Positions 17,745-24,884 of a stretch of 64,000 nucleotides of DNA are shown here, piece after piece; position 1 is the first letter of the stretch, and each line of letters begins with the position of its first letter. This DNA comes from Candidatus Wallbacteria bacterium (lineage in GTDB: Bacteria; Muiribacteriota; JAQTZZ01). The stretch lies in NCBI GenBank assembly GCA_028687545.1, contig JAQTZZ010000006.1:62001-126000 (forward strand), written 5' to 3'. The notes beneath the pieces were generated by a model. That model saw only the letters and a list, made by a program, of their open reading frames with translations. It had not been told where the DNA came from and made no database searches. Made by a program: the position numbers and the translations under genes.

Positions 17745-18947
17745 TTATCTCAGGCGGGAGTAAATCCGCGGATCAAATGCCTCGCGGATCGCTTCGCCGA
17801 TAAATGTAACCAGCATCAGTGTCAAAAAAAGAGCTGAAACAGGAGCCAGCCCGAGCCACCAGCAGTTGAGAGCTCTTGATCCCTGCCCGAGCAGTTCTCC
17901 CCAGCTGGGCGTGGGTTGCGGCAGGCCGAAACCAAGAAAATCGAGCGAGACAAGGGAGCTGATGGCTCCGACTATGGTAAACGGCAGGAAAGCAATCACT
18001 GGTGTAAGCGCGTTGGGCAGGATGTGGCGGAAGATGATCAGCCGGTCGGATAAGCCGATGGCAACAGCTGCCAGCACATAATCCTTTGACTTTTCTCGCA
18101 GAAACTCACCCCGGATATAATAGCTCACTCCCATCCAGCTGAAGAAGGTCAGAATGAAGATCAGAAGGAAAAAGCTGGGGATGACGATAGAGCTGACGAT
18201 CATAACCGTATACAGAAATGGCAGTCCTGACCAGATCTCGATGAGCCTGACTCCGAAGAAATCGATTTTTTTTCCGTAATAGCCGAGAAATGCACCGACT
18301 GCGATGCCGATGATATAGCTGATCAGAGTCAAAATCAGTGCGAAGGACATGGAAATTCTGAAGCCATACACCAGTCTGGCAAAGACATCCCTTCCCCGGT
18401 CGTCAGTACCAAAAAAATGAATATTGTCCGGATGGGTGGGCGGATTGGAGACAAGCTCATCCAGCAGGTTTTCATTGGGGCTGTAGGGATAAATCGGCAG
18501 GATCAACCAGTTTCCTTCATTCTGGGTGGAAAAAAGCTTCTTCAGCAGCCTGTAATTCTGAGAGTATTTTTTCTGTTCTTCGTATTTCTCATATTTCAAT
18601 TTCAGGGCATCAAGTTCAGGTTTCAGCCTGGCCTGCTCTTCCTCCGGATTTGAGTCGTATTTGTCCCTCAGCGCCGTATAAGCCTTGCGTGCTTCAGTGT
18701 CAAGCCTGATGATCTCCTTTTTCAGGGGGATTGTCCTGAATATCGGGAAGTAATAACTGCCGTCGTATTTTACGATCAGGGCATTGCCGTTGATGAAATA
18801 CTCCGAAAAAAAGGAGAGAAAATAAAGACCTGTGATGATCAGAAACGAATAATAACCCCGCCTGAGAGTCTTGAATTTTCTGATCCGTTTGACAAGCAGC
18901 GGAGAAAAAAAAGTCAGCAGAATTTTTTCAGTATAGGTAATCTTCAT
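17745..18947 (-). CDS. yejE: peptide ABC transporter permease, YejE/OppC type
   Basis: Inner-membrane permease. The first membrane segment (about residues 30-50) is followed by a charged, coiled segment of about 120 residues (55-190) before FFGTDDRGRDVFARLVYGFR, the standard OppC opening. The EAA-type coupling loop lies in the segment ending RHILPNALTPVIAFLP, and DFLGFGLPQPTPSWGELL is typical of this class. The long insert resembles YejE of the microcin C uptake system, so the yej name is used tentatively. It overlaps the upstream permease gene by 4 bp. Confidence 0.85.
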   Translation of the reverse strand: MKITYTEKILLTFFSPLLVKRIRKFKTLRRGYYSFLIITGLYFLSFFSEYFINGNALIVKYDGSYYFPIFRTIPLKKEIIRLDTEARKAYTALRDKYDSNPEEEQARLKPELDALKLKYEKYEEQKKYSQNYRLLKKLFSTQNEGNWLILPIYPYSPNENLLDELVSNPPTHPDNIHFFGTDDRGRDVFARLVYGFRISMSFALILTLISYIIGIAVGAFLGYYGKKIDFFGVRLIEIWSGLPFLYTVMIVSSIVIPSFFLLIFILTFFSWMGVSYYIRGEFLREKSKDYVLAAVAIGLSDRLIIFRHILPNALTPVIAFLPFTIVGAISSLVSLDFLGFGLPQPTPSWGELLGQGSRALNCWWLGLAPVSALFLTLMLVTFIGEAIREAFDPRIYSRLR

Positions 18948-19981
18948 TCCAGCCTGATCCTCGGGTCGATCACACAGTAAAGAAAATCAGAGAGAATATT
19001 GCCGAGCAGCCTCAGAATCGATGAAATGACCAGGATGCCAAGCGTAACCGGGTAATCCCTGGCGATCAGGGATTCATAGCCGAGCAGTCCGAAGCCGTTG
19101 ATGTTGAAGATTTTTTCGATCAGGTACGATCCGGCCAGGACCAGGGAAAAAGCTCCGCCGAAACCTGTGGCAATGGGAATCAGGGAATTCCGGAAGGCAT
19201 GCTTGAAGATCACCACTTTTTCAGACAGGCCTTTGGCATAGGCAGTGCGCACATAATCCATGCCAAGGTTTTCCATCAGCGAGTTTTTCATCAGGATGGT
19301 CATTGAGGCGAACGATCCCAGCATATAGGCAAATACCGGCAGCACCAGGTGCCAGACCGTGTCTTTGCACTGCGCAAAAAAAGACAGGGTTTCATAGCCC
19401 TGAGAGTGAATCCCGCCGAGCGGGAATAGATTCCAGAACGAGCCTCCTCCAAAAAGCACCAGCAGAACAATGCCTGCGACCCATCCGGGAACTGAATAGC
19501 CGATGAACACGAGAGCGGAACTCAGAATATCGAAAGACGAGCCGTGCTTGATGGCTTTATATACACCGAGTGGAATGCAGATCATATATGAAAGCAGGAA
19601 TCCGGTAATCCCGAAACGGATCGAAATCGGGAAGCGCTCCACGATTACAGACCAGACCGGTTGCGCATAAGTATCCGAATCTCCCATGTCAAGCAGGCAC
19701 AGGTTTTTGAGCCAGATCAGGTAGGCCAGCCAGAAGGGCTTGTCGAATCCATAGATTTTCTTGAGTTTCTCGACCATTTCATCAGAGACCTGGCTGTTGC
19801 CTTTGTTGTCAGTGGCTGCAGTAGAGCCGGCTTCTCCCTGGGCCTGCATCTGCTGGTAACGGATGATCGCCATTTCCACAGGACCGCCAGGCACAAAGCG
19901 CATCACTGTAAAACAGAGAAAAGTGATCCCGATGAAAGTCGGAATCACCATCATGAGTCTGCGGATGAAATAAGTCAGCAT
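18944..19981 (-). CDS. yejB: peptide ABC transporter permease, YejB/OppB type
   Basis: Inner-membrane permease with the standard OppB opening (YFIRRLMMVIPTFIGITFLC) and a PGGPVE motif. A ~35-residue polar loop follows (about 40-75), as in YejB. The EAA-type loop is in the AKGLSEKVVIFKHAFRNSL region. At 345 aa it is normal. It pairs with the downstream YejE-type permease and upstream binding protein. Confidence 0.87.
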   Translation of the reverse strand: MLTYFIRRLMMVIPTFIGITFLCFTVMRFVPGGPVEMAIIRYQQMQAQGEAGSTAATDNKGNSQVSDEMVEKLKKIYGFDKPFWLAYLIWLKNLCLLDMGDSDTYAQPVWSVIVERFPISIRFGITGFLLSYMICIPLGVYKAIKHGSSFDILSSALVFIGYSVPGWVAGIVLLVLFGGGSFWNLFPLGGIHSQGYETLSFFAQCKDTVWHLVLPVFAYMLGSFASMTILMKNSLMENLGMDYVRTAYAKGLSEKVVIFKHAFRNSLIPIATGFGGAFSLVLAGSYLIEKIFNINGFGLLGYESLIARDYPVTLGILVISSILRLLGNILSDFLYCVIDPRIRLE

Positions 19982-19995
19982 CTTAGACCTGTCAG

Positions 19996-21885
19996 TTACT
20001 GTATTTTAAAATCCTTGGAAAATTTTTCCCAGTATTTTACTTCTTCGGGGAGGGCAGGCAGTGATTTCTGGTCTTTCATTGCATCCTGAAGGGCTTTGTC
20101 CTTGTCAGGGTCAAACCACCAGTAGAAGAGAGCCGAAGTATAGTCGTTGAAACGTGAAAGAACCGGTTCCGGAGTGCCGAAGCGATTCCAGAAGAGGAGC
20201 CTGGAATTATCAGAGTACCAGTTCAGAGCCAGGATATACTGGTTTGTGATGATCCCGTCCAGTTCCTGCAGAAGTTTTGTCCGGTTGTCAAGATCAAATT
20301 CCTTGTTGTACAGTTCGCAGATTTCATCGACACGCTGGTTTTTGAATCCATAGATGTTCGAGGTGTTCTTCTGGTCAGCCCACTTGCTGTGATATGCGCT
20401 TTCCGGATTCGGGAAAAGAGTACCTGAGTAATTGACTTCCGCGATTTTAAAATTACGCTCTCCCATATCTTTGATATGGGCAGGCCAGGTGACCTGTCTC
20501 AGATTGAGCTTGATGCCGACTGCTTTGAGGTCTTCCTGGAGTATGGTCTGGATTCTGGTGTCATCGGAATAGATGTCTAGGTCCAGTTCGAATACTTTGC
20601 CGTCTTTGACCATGTAGCCGTCATTGTTCAGGCTTTCCTGCTTCCAGCCTGCCGCCTCCAGCAGCTCGATCGCCTTTTCCCGGTTGAAGCGGATTTTAGG
20701 ATTGCCGGGATTTTCATAACGGGTATTTGGAAACAATGAATCTTTGAGTTTGTATTCCTTGAAAAAGAGTTTTTCATTGAGTTTTTCCCTGTTGTAGAGG
20801 TAGTATAAGGCCTGCCTGACTCTGATATCGCTGAAAGGTTCAGTCCTCATATTGTAGGCGAGTCCGCCTGAACCTTCGGGTTTCTGATTGAAGACGCGCT
20901 GCCTGACAATCCAGTTGTTTTTAATCGCAGCAATCTTGTCGGGCGTGAAATCCTCGAACCAGTCCAGGGCTTTGTTTATATAAAGGAAATCCAGTTCGCC
21001 TTTCTTGAATTTTTCCTTGATCAGAGTGTCGTCCTTAAAGAAGAAGAATTTGATCTGATCAAAATTGCAGGTGCCGAGATTCACAGGCAGGGAGACTCCC
21101 CACCATTCAGGGTTCCGTTCCAGCACAATGAACTCGTTGGTACGGCTTTCCTTGTATTTATAAGGGCCTGAACCGAGCATCATTTTGTCCTGGAATTTGG
21201 TCATATAGTCTTTCACTGTCATTTCACCGATGATATGCTGCGGAAGCACGTTCATCAGCGCAGCGGACAGAAAGAGCCTCCATTCCAGTTCTTTTGTTTT
21301 AACCATTAGAATTTCCCGGGAGAAGGCTACCGGGCGCTCGAACTTGTTATAGTATTCATTGATGAACGGATCTTCGATGTCAGGGCTGGTTTCCAGATCC
21401 CAGGTCGCCACATAGTCATAGGCGGTGACAGGAGTTTTGTCCTGCCAGCGGGCCCTCTGATCGATGTGAAAAAAGAATGTCTTTTTATCGGGTCCGATCG
21501 ACCATTTATCTGCCAGGGCCGGTGTGTATTTCGAAGTCACCTGATCGAGGCTCAGCAGGGTCTCATAAACCAGTCCTCCCATCAAGGTGTTGAAAGTAGT
21601 GGCTGAATTTTTACCTTCAGTCCTCAATGTTGGAGGATAGCCAGTCAGGCCCCAGCTGAAAGTTCCGCCCTTTTTTGCCTTGGGGTCTCCGATGGAAGTG
21701 GCTTTGTCGTTGGTTTCCCAGGTGATTGATGCGATCAACTGAGCTACTTCAGTAGAATTCAGCGTGATTTTCGTTTCACCTGTACCTGCAGGCTGGGGGC
21801 CGTATTTTTTAGACAACTCCTCTTCGGTAGCGGCAGCGAGTGAGAATGTGAAGATGCAAAGAAGCAACAGCAGCATTTTTTTCAT
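19996..21885 (-). CDS. yejA: peptide-binding protein of a Yej-type ABC transporter (SBP family 5)
   Basis: Periplasmic solute-binding protein that captures a peptide or related solute. A signal peptide (MKKMLLLLLCIFTFSLAAA) is followed by a family 5 body of normal length (629 aa): KKGGTFSWGLTGYPPTLR, ADKWSIGPDKKTFFFHI, GSGPYKYKES. YWWFDPDK near the C-terminus resembles YejA rather than OppA. Substrate cannot be read from sequence; YejA relatives bind microcin C-like or short peptides. A ribosome site (GAGGT) and a good promoter lie upstream, so this is the first gene of the operon. Confidence 0.87.
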   Translation of the reverse strand: MKKMLLLLLCIFTFSLAAATEEELSKKYGPQPAGTGETKITLNSTEVAQLIASITWETNDKATSIGDPKAKKGGTFSWGLTGYPPTLRTEGKNSATTFNTLMGGLVYETLLSLDQVTSKYTPALADKWSIGPDKKTFFFHIDQRARWQDKTPVTAYDYVATWDLETSPDIEDPFINEYYNKFERPVAFSREILMVKTKELEWRLFLSAALMNVLPQHIIGEMTVKDYMTKFQDKMMLGSGPYKYKESRTNEFIVLERNPEWWGVSLPVNLGTCNFDQIKFFFFKDDTLIKEKFKKGELDFLYINKALDWFEDFTPDKIAAIKNNWIVRQRVFNQKPEGSGGLAYNMRTEPFSDIRVRQALYYLYNREKLNEKLFFKEYKLKDSLFPNTRYENPGNPKIRFNREKAIELLEAAGWKQESLNNDGYMVKDGKVFELDLDIYSDDTRIQTILQEDLKAVGIKLNLRQVTWPAHIKDMGERNFKIAEVNYSGTLFPNPESAYHSKWADQKNTSNIYGFKNQRVDEICELYNKEFDLDNRTKLLQELDGIITNQYILALNWYSDNSRLLFWNRFGTPEPVLSRFNDYTSALFYWWFDPDKDKALQDAMKDQKSLPALPEEVKYWEKFSKDFKIQ

Positions 21886-21924
21886 GATTACCTCGATTCG
21901 GTATGATTGGATCCATCAGGCAAC

Positions 21925-21953
21925 ATTATATTTTTTTTAAGGCAGATAGACAA
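21925..21953 (-). promoter_or_regulatory. sigma-70-type promoter of the yej-type operon
   Basis: On the minus strand, TTGTCT (21948-21953) and TATAAT (21925-21930) are separated by exactly 17 bp, and the A-run is in the spacer. The start codon of the binding-protein gene is about 40 bp downstream. Confidence 0.65.
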
Positions 21954-22012
21954 GTAATATGTGTATTGGAAACGATAATCAATAGAATTGCTCATCACTT
22001 ATTTTTTTTCCT

Positions 22013-22585
22013 CTACCATCCGTGAATCTGCCTGAGTGCTTCATAAGCTACAATGGCCGCGGACGAGGAAAGATTGAGAGAACGGATTTCCCCAGGCATC
22101 GGGATCGTGATTGTGCGGTCCAGGTTGTCGACCAGAAAATCTGCTGGAAGTCCTGCGCTTTCCTTGCCGAAAACCAGGAAGTCTCCTTTGCGGTAGCAGA
22201 CTTTTGTATAGCTGATTTTTCCTTTGGTGCTGACCAGGTAGAAGCAGTCTCTGGAAAATTTCAGCCAGAGTTCGTCCAGGGATTCCAGATGGTACAAGTC
22301 CACCTTGGGCCAGTAATCGAGGCCTGCCCGCTTCAGATGCCTGTCTTCCAGCTTGAAACCGAGCTTTCCGACTAAAAACAAGGACGACCCGGTGGCTGCG
22401 CAGAGGCGGGCTACATTTCCCGCATTGGGTGGGATTTCCGGCTCGAACAGGACGATGTTGAGCTGGTTTTCCCGGACGAAATTCGTTAGATCGCAATTGA
22501 TTTTTATCATGACAATGTCTTTGTCGGGGCGAACGGCTTTTTTCGTAAGAGTGAACTGCCGTTCACCCTTGCAAAGATCATACAT
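22013..22585 (-). CDS. trmL: tRNA (cytidine(34)-2'-O)-methyltransferase TrmL
   Basis: SPOUT-class methyltransferase that modifies the wobble base of leucine tRNAs. The three SPOUT motifs are visible: EPEIPPNAGNVARLCAATG, FGKESAGLP and IPMPGEIRSLNLSSSAAIV. The ATG at 22585 overlaps the end of the racemase gene, suggesting coupling. It gives about 25 extra N-terminal residues compared with typical TrmL. An in-frame ATG at 22510 (MIKINCDL) would match the usual start better but lacks a clear ribosome binding site. Confidence 0.9.
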   Translation of the reverse strand: MYDLCKGERQFTLTKKAVRPDKDIVMIKINCDLTNFVRENQLNIVLFEPEIPPNAGNVARLCAATGSSLFLVGKLGFKLEDRHLKRAGLDYWPKVDLYHLESLDELWLKFSRDCFYLVSTKGKISYTKVCYRKGDFLVFGKESAGLPADFLVDNLDRTITIPMPGEIRSLNLSSSAAIVAYEALRQIHGW

Positions 22586-23642
22586 ATACTTTTTTTATAT
22601 ACGGCGAAGTCATTAATGCCAGCAGACTGCCGTAATTCGGGTAAAATTCCAGAAAATCCCCGACCTTGTACCGGTTTTTCCGGCCTCTGATTTCCAGGAT
22701 CAGATGATCTGACGATCCGCCCAGCACTGAGACGAGTGAGTCTGCAGGCATCATCCCGTCCGGCTTCAGATCCTGTCTTCCTGCAGCGACAATCGCCCTC
22801 CTGATGATTCCGCGTTCAGGAAATTCTTCAGTTTCGCCGAAGGCGTTCTGACCCCGGTCACCGATCGGCACCGAGGGTTTGTCGCGATATTCCACGATCT
22901 CACCTTTAAAAACGAAAGTGTCCTGTGTGGTTCCCGGATAAGGTGAGCGGTCGATCACATTCCTGCCAAGGGCGATTGCTTCCCCGACCCTGAAATTGTT
23001 GATTCCCGCAGGCATTTTACCGGACTGCAGAAGTGGCAGAGCGCTGGAATTTCCTCCTGAAACGAAAGGAAGTTTCAGCTTGAATTTTCGCTCAACCTGA
23101 TGCTTCAAATTCAGCAGTTGTCCCATGTTTTCGGGCGTAGGAATCACACCTCCGAAACAGGCGGCATTGGTTCCGAGGCCGATGATCCTGAGATTTTTGA
23201 ATAATACAGCTTCAGCGATCAGTTCGAAAAGTTTGTCAGGCAGCACTCCTTCCCGCAGATCGCCTAGATCGACCATAATAACTGTTTCATGCACACGGTC
23301 AAATTCTCTGGCTGCTCTGTCCAGTGCTTTTAAGGTGGAGATCTCGGAATTGAGGGATAAATCGCAGAGCGTGACCACATCCCTGGCTTCGGACTGGGAC
23401 GAGAGGCGTAGAAGCATCAGAGGCAGTCCAGTGTTGAGTTCCTTCAATTTAATAATGTTCTCGATCCTGGAATCAGCGAGGCCGGCGACTCCTCCGTCCA
23501 GAAAACTCTTCACAATTCGAGGATCAGCGCAGAAGACTTTGGTCACGCCATATAGTGTGACTCCATATCTTCGGCAGATGGAGGAAACTGTGCTGACATT
23601 CTGCCTGATTTTATCGAGATTGATTTCAAGATAACTTCCCAC
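22578..23642 (-). CDS. ornithine/alanine racemase-family PLP enzyme (Orr-like)
   Basis: Fold-type III pyridoxal-phosphate enzyme. The PLP lysine is K35 in LYGVTKVFCA. Other Orr-like landmarks are MVDLGDLREGV, GLGTNAACFGGVIPT, SGGNSSALPLL, NNFRVGEAIALGR and KPSVPIGDRGQNAFGE. These fit clostridial ornithine racemase better than ordinary alanine racemase. The 354 aa length matches. The substrate (ornithine, lysine or alanine) is inferred. It overlaps trmL by 8 bp. Confidence 0.8.
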   Translation of the reverse strand: MGSYLEINLDKIRQNVSTVSSICRRYGVTLYGVTKVFCADPRIVKSFLDGGVAGLADSRIENIIKLKELNTGLPLMLLRLSSQSEARDVVTLCDLSLNSEISTLKALDRAAREFDRVHETVIMVDLGDLREGVLPDKLFELIAEAVLFKNLRIIGLGTNAACFGGVIPTPENMGQLLNLKHQVERKFKLKLPFVSGGNSSALPLLQSGKMPAGINNFRVGEAIALGRNVIDRSPYPGTTQDTFVFKGEIVEYRDKPSVPIGDRGQNAFGETEEFPERGIIRRAIVAAGRQDLKPDGMMPADSLVSVLGGSSDHLILEIRGRKNRYKVGDFLEFYPNYGSLLALMTSPYIKKVYV

Positions 23643-23690
23643 TGTTTTCTCCGGATGATTTTTGGATATTATACCAGAATCTACAGTTGA

Positions 23691-23740
23691 GACCTGCCAT
23701 TGTTGAGGTGCGCTATGGCGCGCCTTTACAATGGCAGGTC
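23691..23740. repeat. 50-bp hairpin upstream of the racemase gene
   Basis: GACCTGCCATTGT (23691-23703) pairs perfectly with ACAATGGCAGGTC (23728-23740). Inside, AGGTGCGC and GCGCGCCT pair with one mismatch around a TATG loop. It is a REP-like single palindrome between the racemase gene and the tRNA cluster. No function is evident. Confidence 0.6.
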
Positions 23741-23779
23741 ATGGCACGTCTCTATAAATTTATCTGAGAAGGAAAATAA

Positions 23780-23809
23780 TTGACAAATTCATCTAATTGA
23801 CATTAAACT
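23780..23809 (+). promoter_or_regulatory. probable promoter of the tRNA cluster
   Basis: TTGACA (23780-23785), 18-bp spacing, then TAAACT (23804-23809), about 17 bp before the first tRNA. A second TTGACA occurs at 23797-23802 with a weaker partner. Confidence 0.5.
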
Positions 23810-23826
23810 ATAACCCGCAATATTTC

Positions 23827-23912
23827 GGAGGGATGTCCGAATGGCTAAGGGGCCGGACTTGAAATCCGGTAAGGCGAAAGCCATCAGGGTTCGAATCCCT
23901 GTCCCTCCGCCA
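23827..23912 (+). tRNA. tRNA-Ser (anticodon UGA)
   Basis: GGAGGGA at the 5' end pairs with TCCCTCC; encoded GCCA end. Anticodon arm CCGGA-CTTGAAA-TCCGG gives TGA. A short variable arm is present, as in class II tRNA. Confidence 0.93.
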
Positions 23913-23913
23913 A

Positions 23914-24034
23914 CCAGTTTGTGAAATAGCCCGGCTGCGTCGTTGCCCTCGTCCTGCGCGGCTCAACGTACGTCAAGTACGCCTCGCCTTGCGCGGACTC
24001 GGGCGCCTATCATCCGAGCTATTTGACAAACTGG
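23914..24034. repeat. palindromic spacer element A1 between tRNA genes
   Basis: Terminal inverted repeats CCAGTTTGTGAAATAGC and GCTATTTGACAAACTGG (one mismatch) enclose a core containing CTGCGTCGTTGCCCTCGTC, CAACGTAC, GTACGCCTCGCC and ACTCGGGCGCC. The core is itself an imperfect palindrome centred on GTAC-GTCAA-GTAC. It matches element A2 in the core but not in the outer arms. Confidence 0.7.
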
Positions 24035-24069
24035 AGGATCCCAAGAGTGGATTTTCGGAGAAAAAAAAC

Positions 24070-24159
24070 GGAGAGGTACCCAAGTGGTCGAAGGGGTCGG
24101 TTTGCTAAACCGATAGGGTCTAAACAGCCGCGAGGGTTCAAATCCCTCCCTCTCCGCCA
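24070..24159 (+). tRNA. tRNA-Ser (anticodon GCU)
   Basis: 5' GGAGAGG pairs with CCTCTCC; encoded CCA. Anticodon arm TCGGT-TTGCTAA-ACCGA gives GCT, reading AGC/AGU. The extended variable arm is typical of serine tRNA. Confidence 0.94.
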
Positions 24160-24170
24160 AAAATATTGGA

Positions 24171-24247
24171 GCACCCGTAGCTTAGTTGGATAGAGCGTTG
24201 GCCTGCGGAGCCAAAGGTCGGTGGTTCGAGCCCACTCGGGTGCGCCA
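24171..24247 (+). tRNA. tRNA-Arg (anticodon GCG)
   Basis: 77 nt including CCA. Acceptor GCACCCG pairs with CGGGTGC. Anticodon arm TTGGC-CTGCGGA-GCCAA gives GCG, reading CGC (and CGU by wobble). Most bacteria read these codons with an ACG anticodon modified to inosine, so the G at position 34 is unusual. Confidence 0.9.
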
Positions 24248-24254
24248 TCCAATC

Positions 24255-24374
24255 GGCGTGTGAAAAATGCATTTCTGCGTCGTTGCCCTCGTCCTGCGCG
24301 GCTCAACGTACCTTTAAGTACGCCTCGCCTTGCGCGAACTCGGGCGCCTAGCATAAATACATTTTTGACACGCC
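24255..24374. repeat. palindromic spacer element A2 between tRNA genes
   Basis: Same core as element A1, with outer arms GGCGTGTGAAAAATGCATTT and AAATACATTTTTGACACGCC (two mismatches in 20). The arms differ from those of A1 but are again self-complementary. Confidence 0.7.
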
Positions 24375-24398
24375 TGGTTAGATTTTTCGCAATGATAC

Positions 24399-24489
24399 GG
24401 AGAGATGGCTGAGCTGGTCTAAGGCACTCGACTCGAAATCGAGAGTACGCTGAAACGTACCGTGGGTTCAAATCCCACTCTCTCCGCCA
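24399..24489 (+). tRNA. tRNA-Ser (anticodon CGA)
   Basis: 5' GGAGAGA pairs with TCTCTCC; encoded CCA. Anticodon arm CTCGA-CTCGAAA-TCGAG gives CGA, reading UCG. A long variable arm (AGTACGCTGAAACGTAC) is present. Confidence 0.94.
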
Positions 24490-24610
24490 TCTATAGCTGT
24501 TAGTAAATACGAGTGTAACGAGTATTTACTTACAGATATTGATCCCCGAAGTCCTGTCGCAGACAGGGCTGAGCGGGATAGCTGTTATAGCTGCAGGAAA
24601 TGAAATATAC
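24490..24610. repeat. spacer element B1 after tRNA-Ser(CGA)
   Basis: Starts with CTATAGCTGTTAGTAAATAC, a hairpin AGTAAATAC ... GTATTTACT, then GATATTGATCCCCGAAGTCC and a small stem CCTGTC-GCA-GACAGG. Nearly the same sequence follows the next tRNA at 24700. Confidence 0.65.
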
Positions 24611-24699
24611 GGAGAGGTGTCCGAGCGGTCTAAGGAGCACGCCTGGAGAGCGTGTGGATGTCAAAAGTCCCGTGGGTTCAAATCCCACCCTCTCCGCCA
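24611..24699 (+). tRNA. tRNA-Ser (anticodon GGA)
   Basis: 5' GGAGAGG pairs with CCTCTCC; encoded CCA. Anticodon arm CACGC-CTGGAGA-GCGTG gives GGA, reading UCC/UCU. It shares its T-arm and downstream spacer with tRNA-Ser(CGA). Confidence 0.94.
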
Positions 24700-24837
24700 T
24701 CTATAGCTGTTAGTAAATACGAGTGTACGAGTATTTACTTACAGATATTGATCCCCGGAGTCCTGTCGCAGACAGGACGTCCCAAATCCTGCGGCTTTGG
24801 GATGAGAGGCTCTAACAATAGTAATTGAAGAGCCTCT
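24700..24837. repeat. spacer element B2 plus three consecutive hairpins
   Basis: The first ~70 bp duplicate element B1. Three stems follow in a row: GTCCTGTC-GCA-GACAGGAC (24760-24778), TCCCAAA ... TTTGGGA (24780-24802), and AGAGGCTCT ... AGAGCCTCT (24805-24813 with 24829-24837). The last has the same arms as the palindrome inside flhB, in reverse order. They may end the tRNA transcript, but no T-run is seen. Confidence 0.6.
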
Positions 24838-24884
24838 ACATAGCGGGGTCTATACCTATTTGGCGGTTTTCGGGAAAAGAAAAA

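Noticed and set aside
24825-24884. An upstream start of the HEAT protein at 24825
   Set aside because: The codons lie inside a palindromic repeat and no ribosome site is present; the ATG at 24885 begins the conserved-looking protein.
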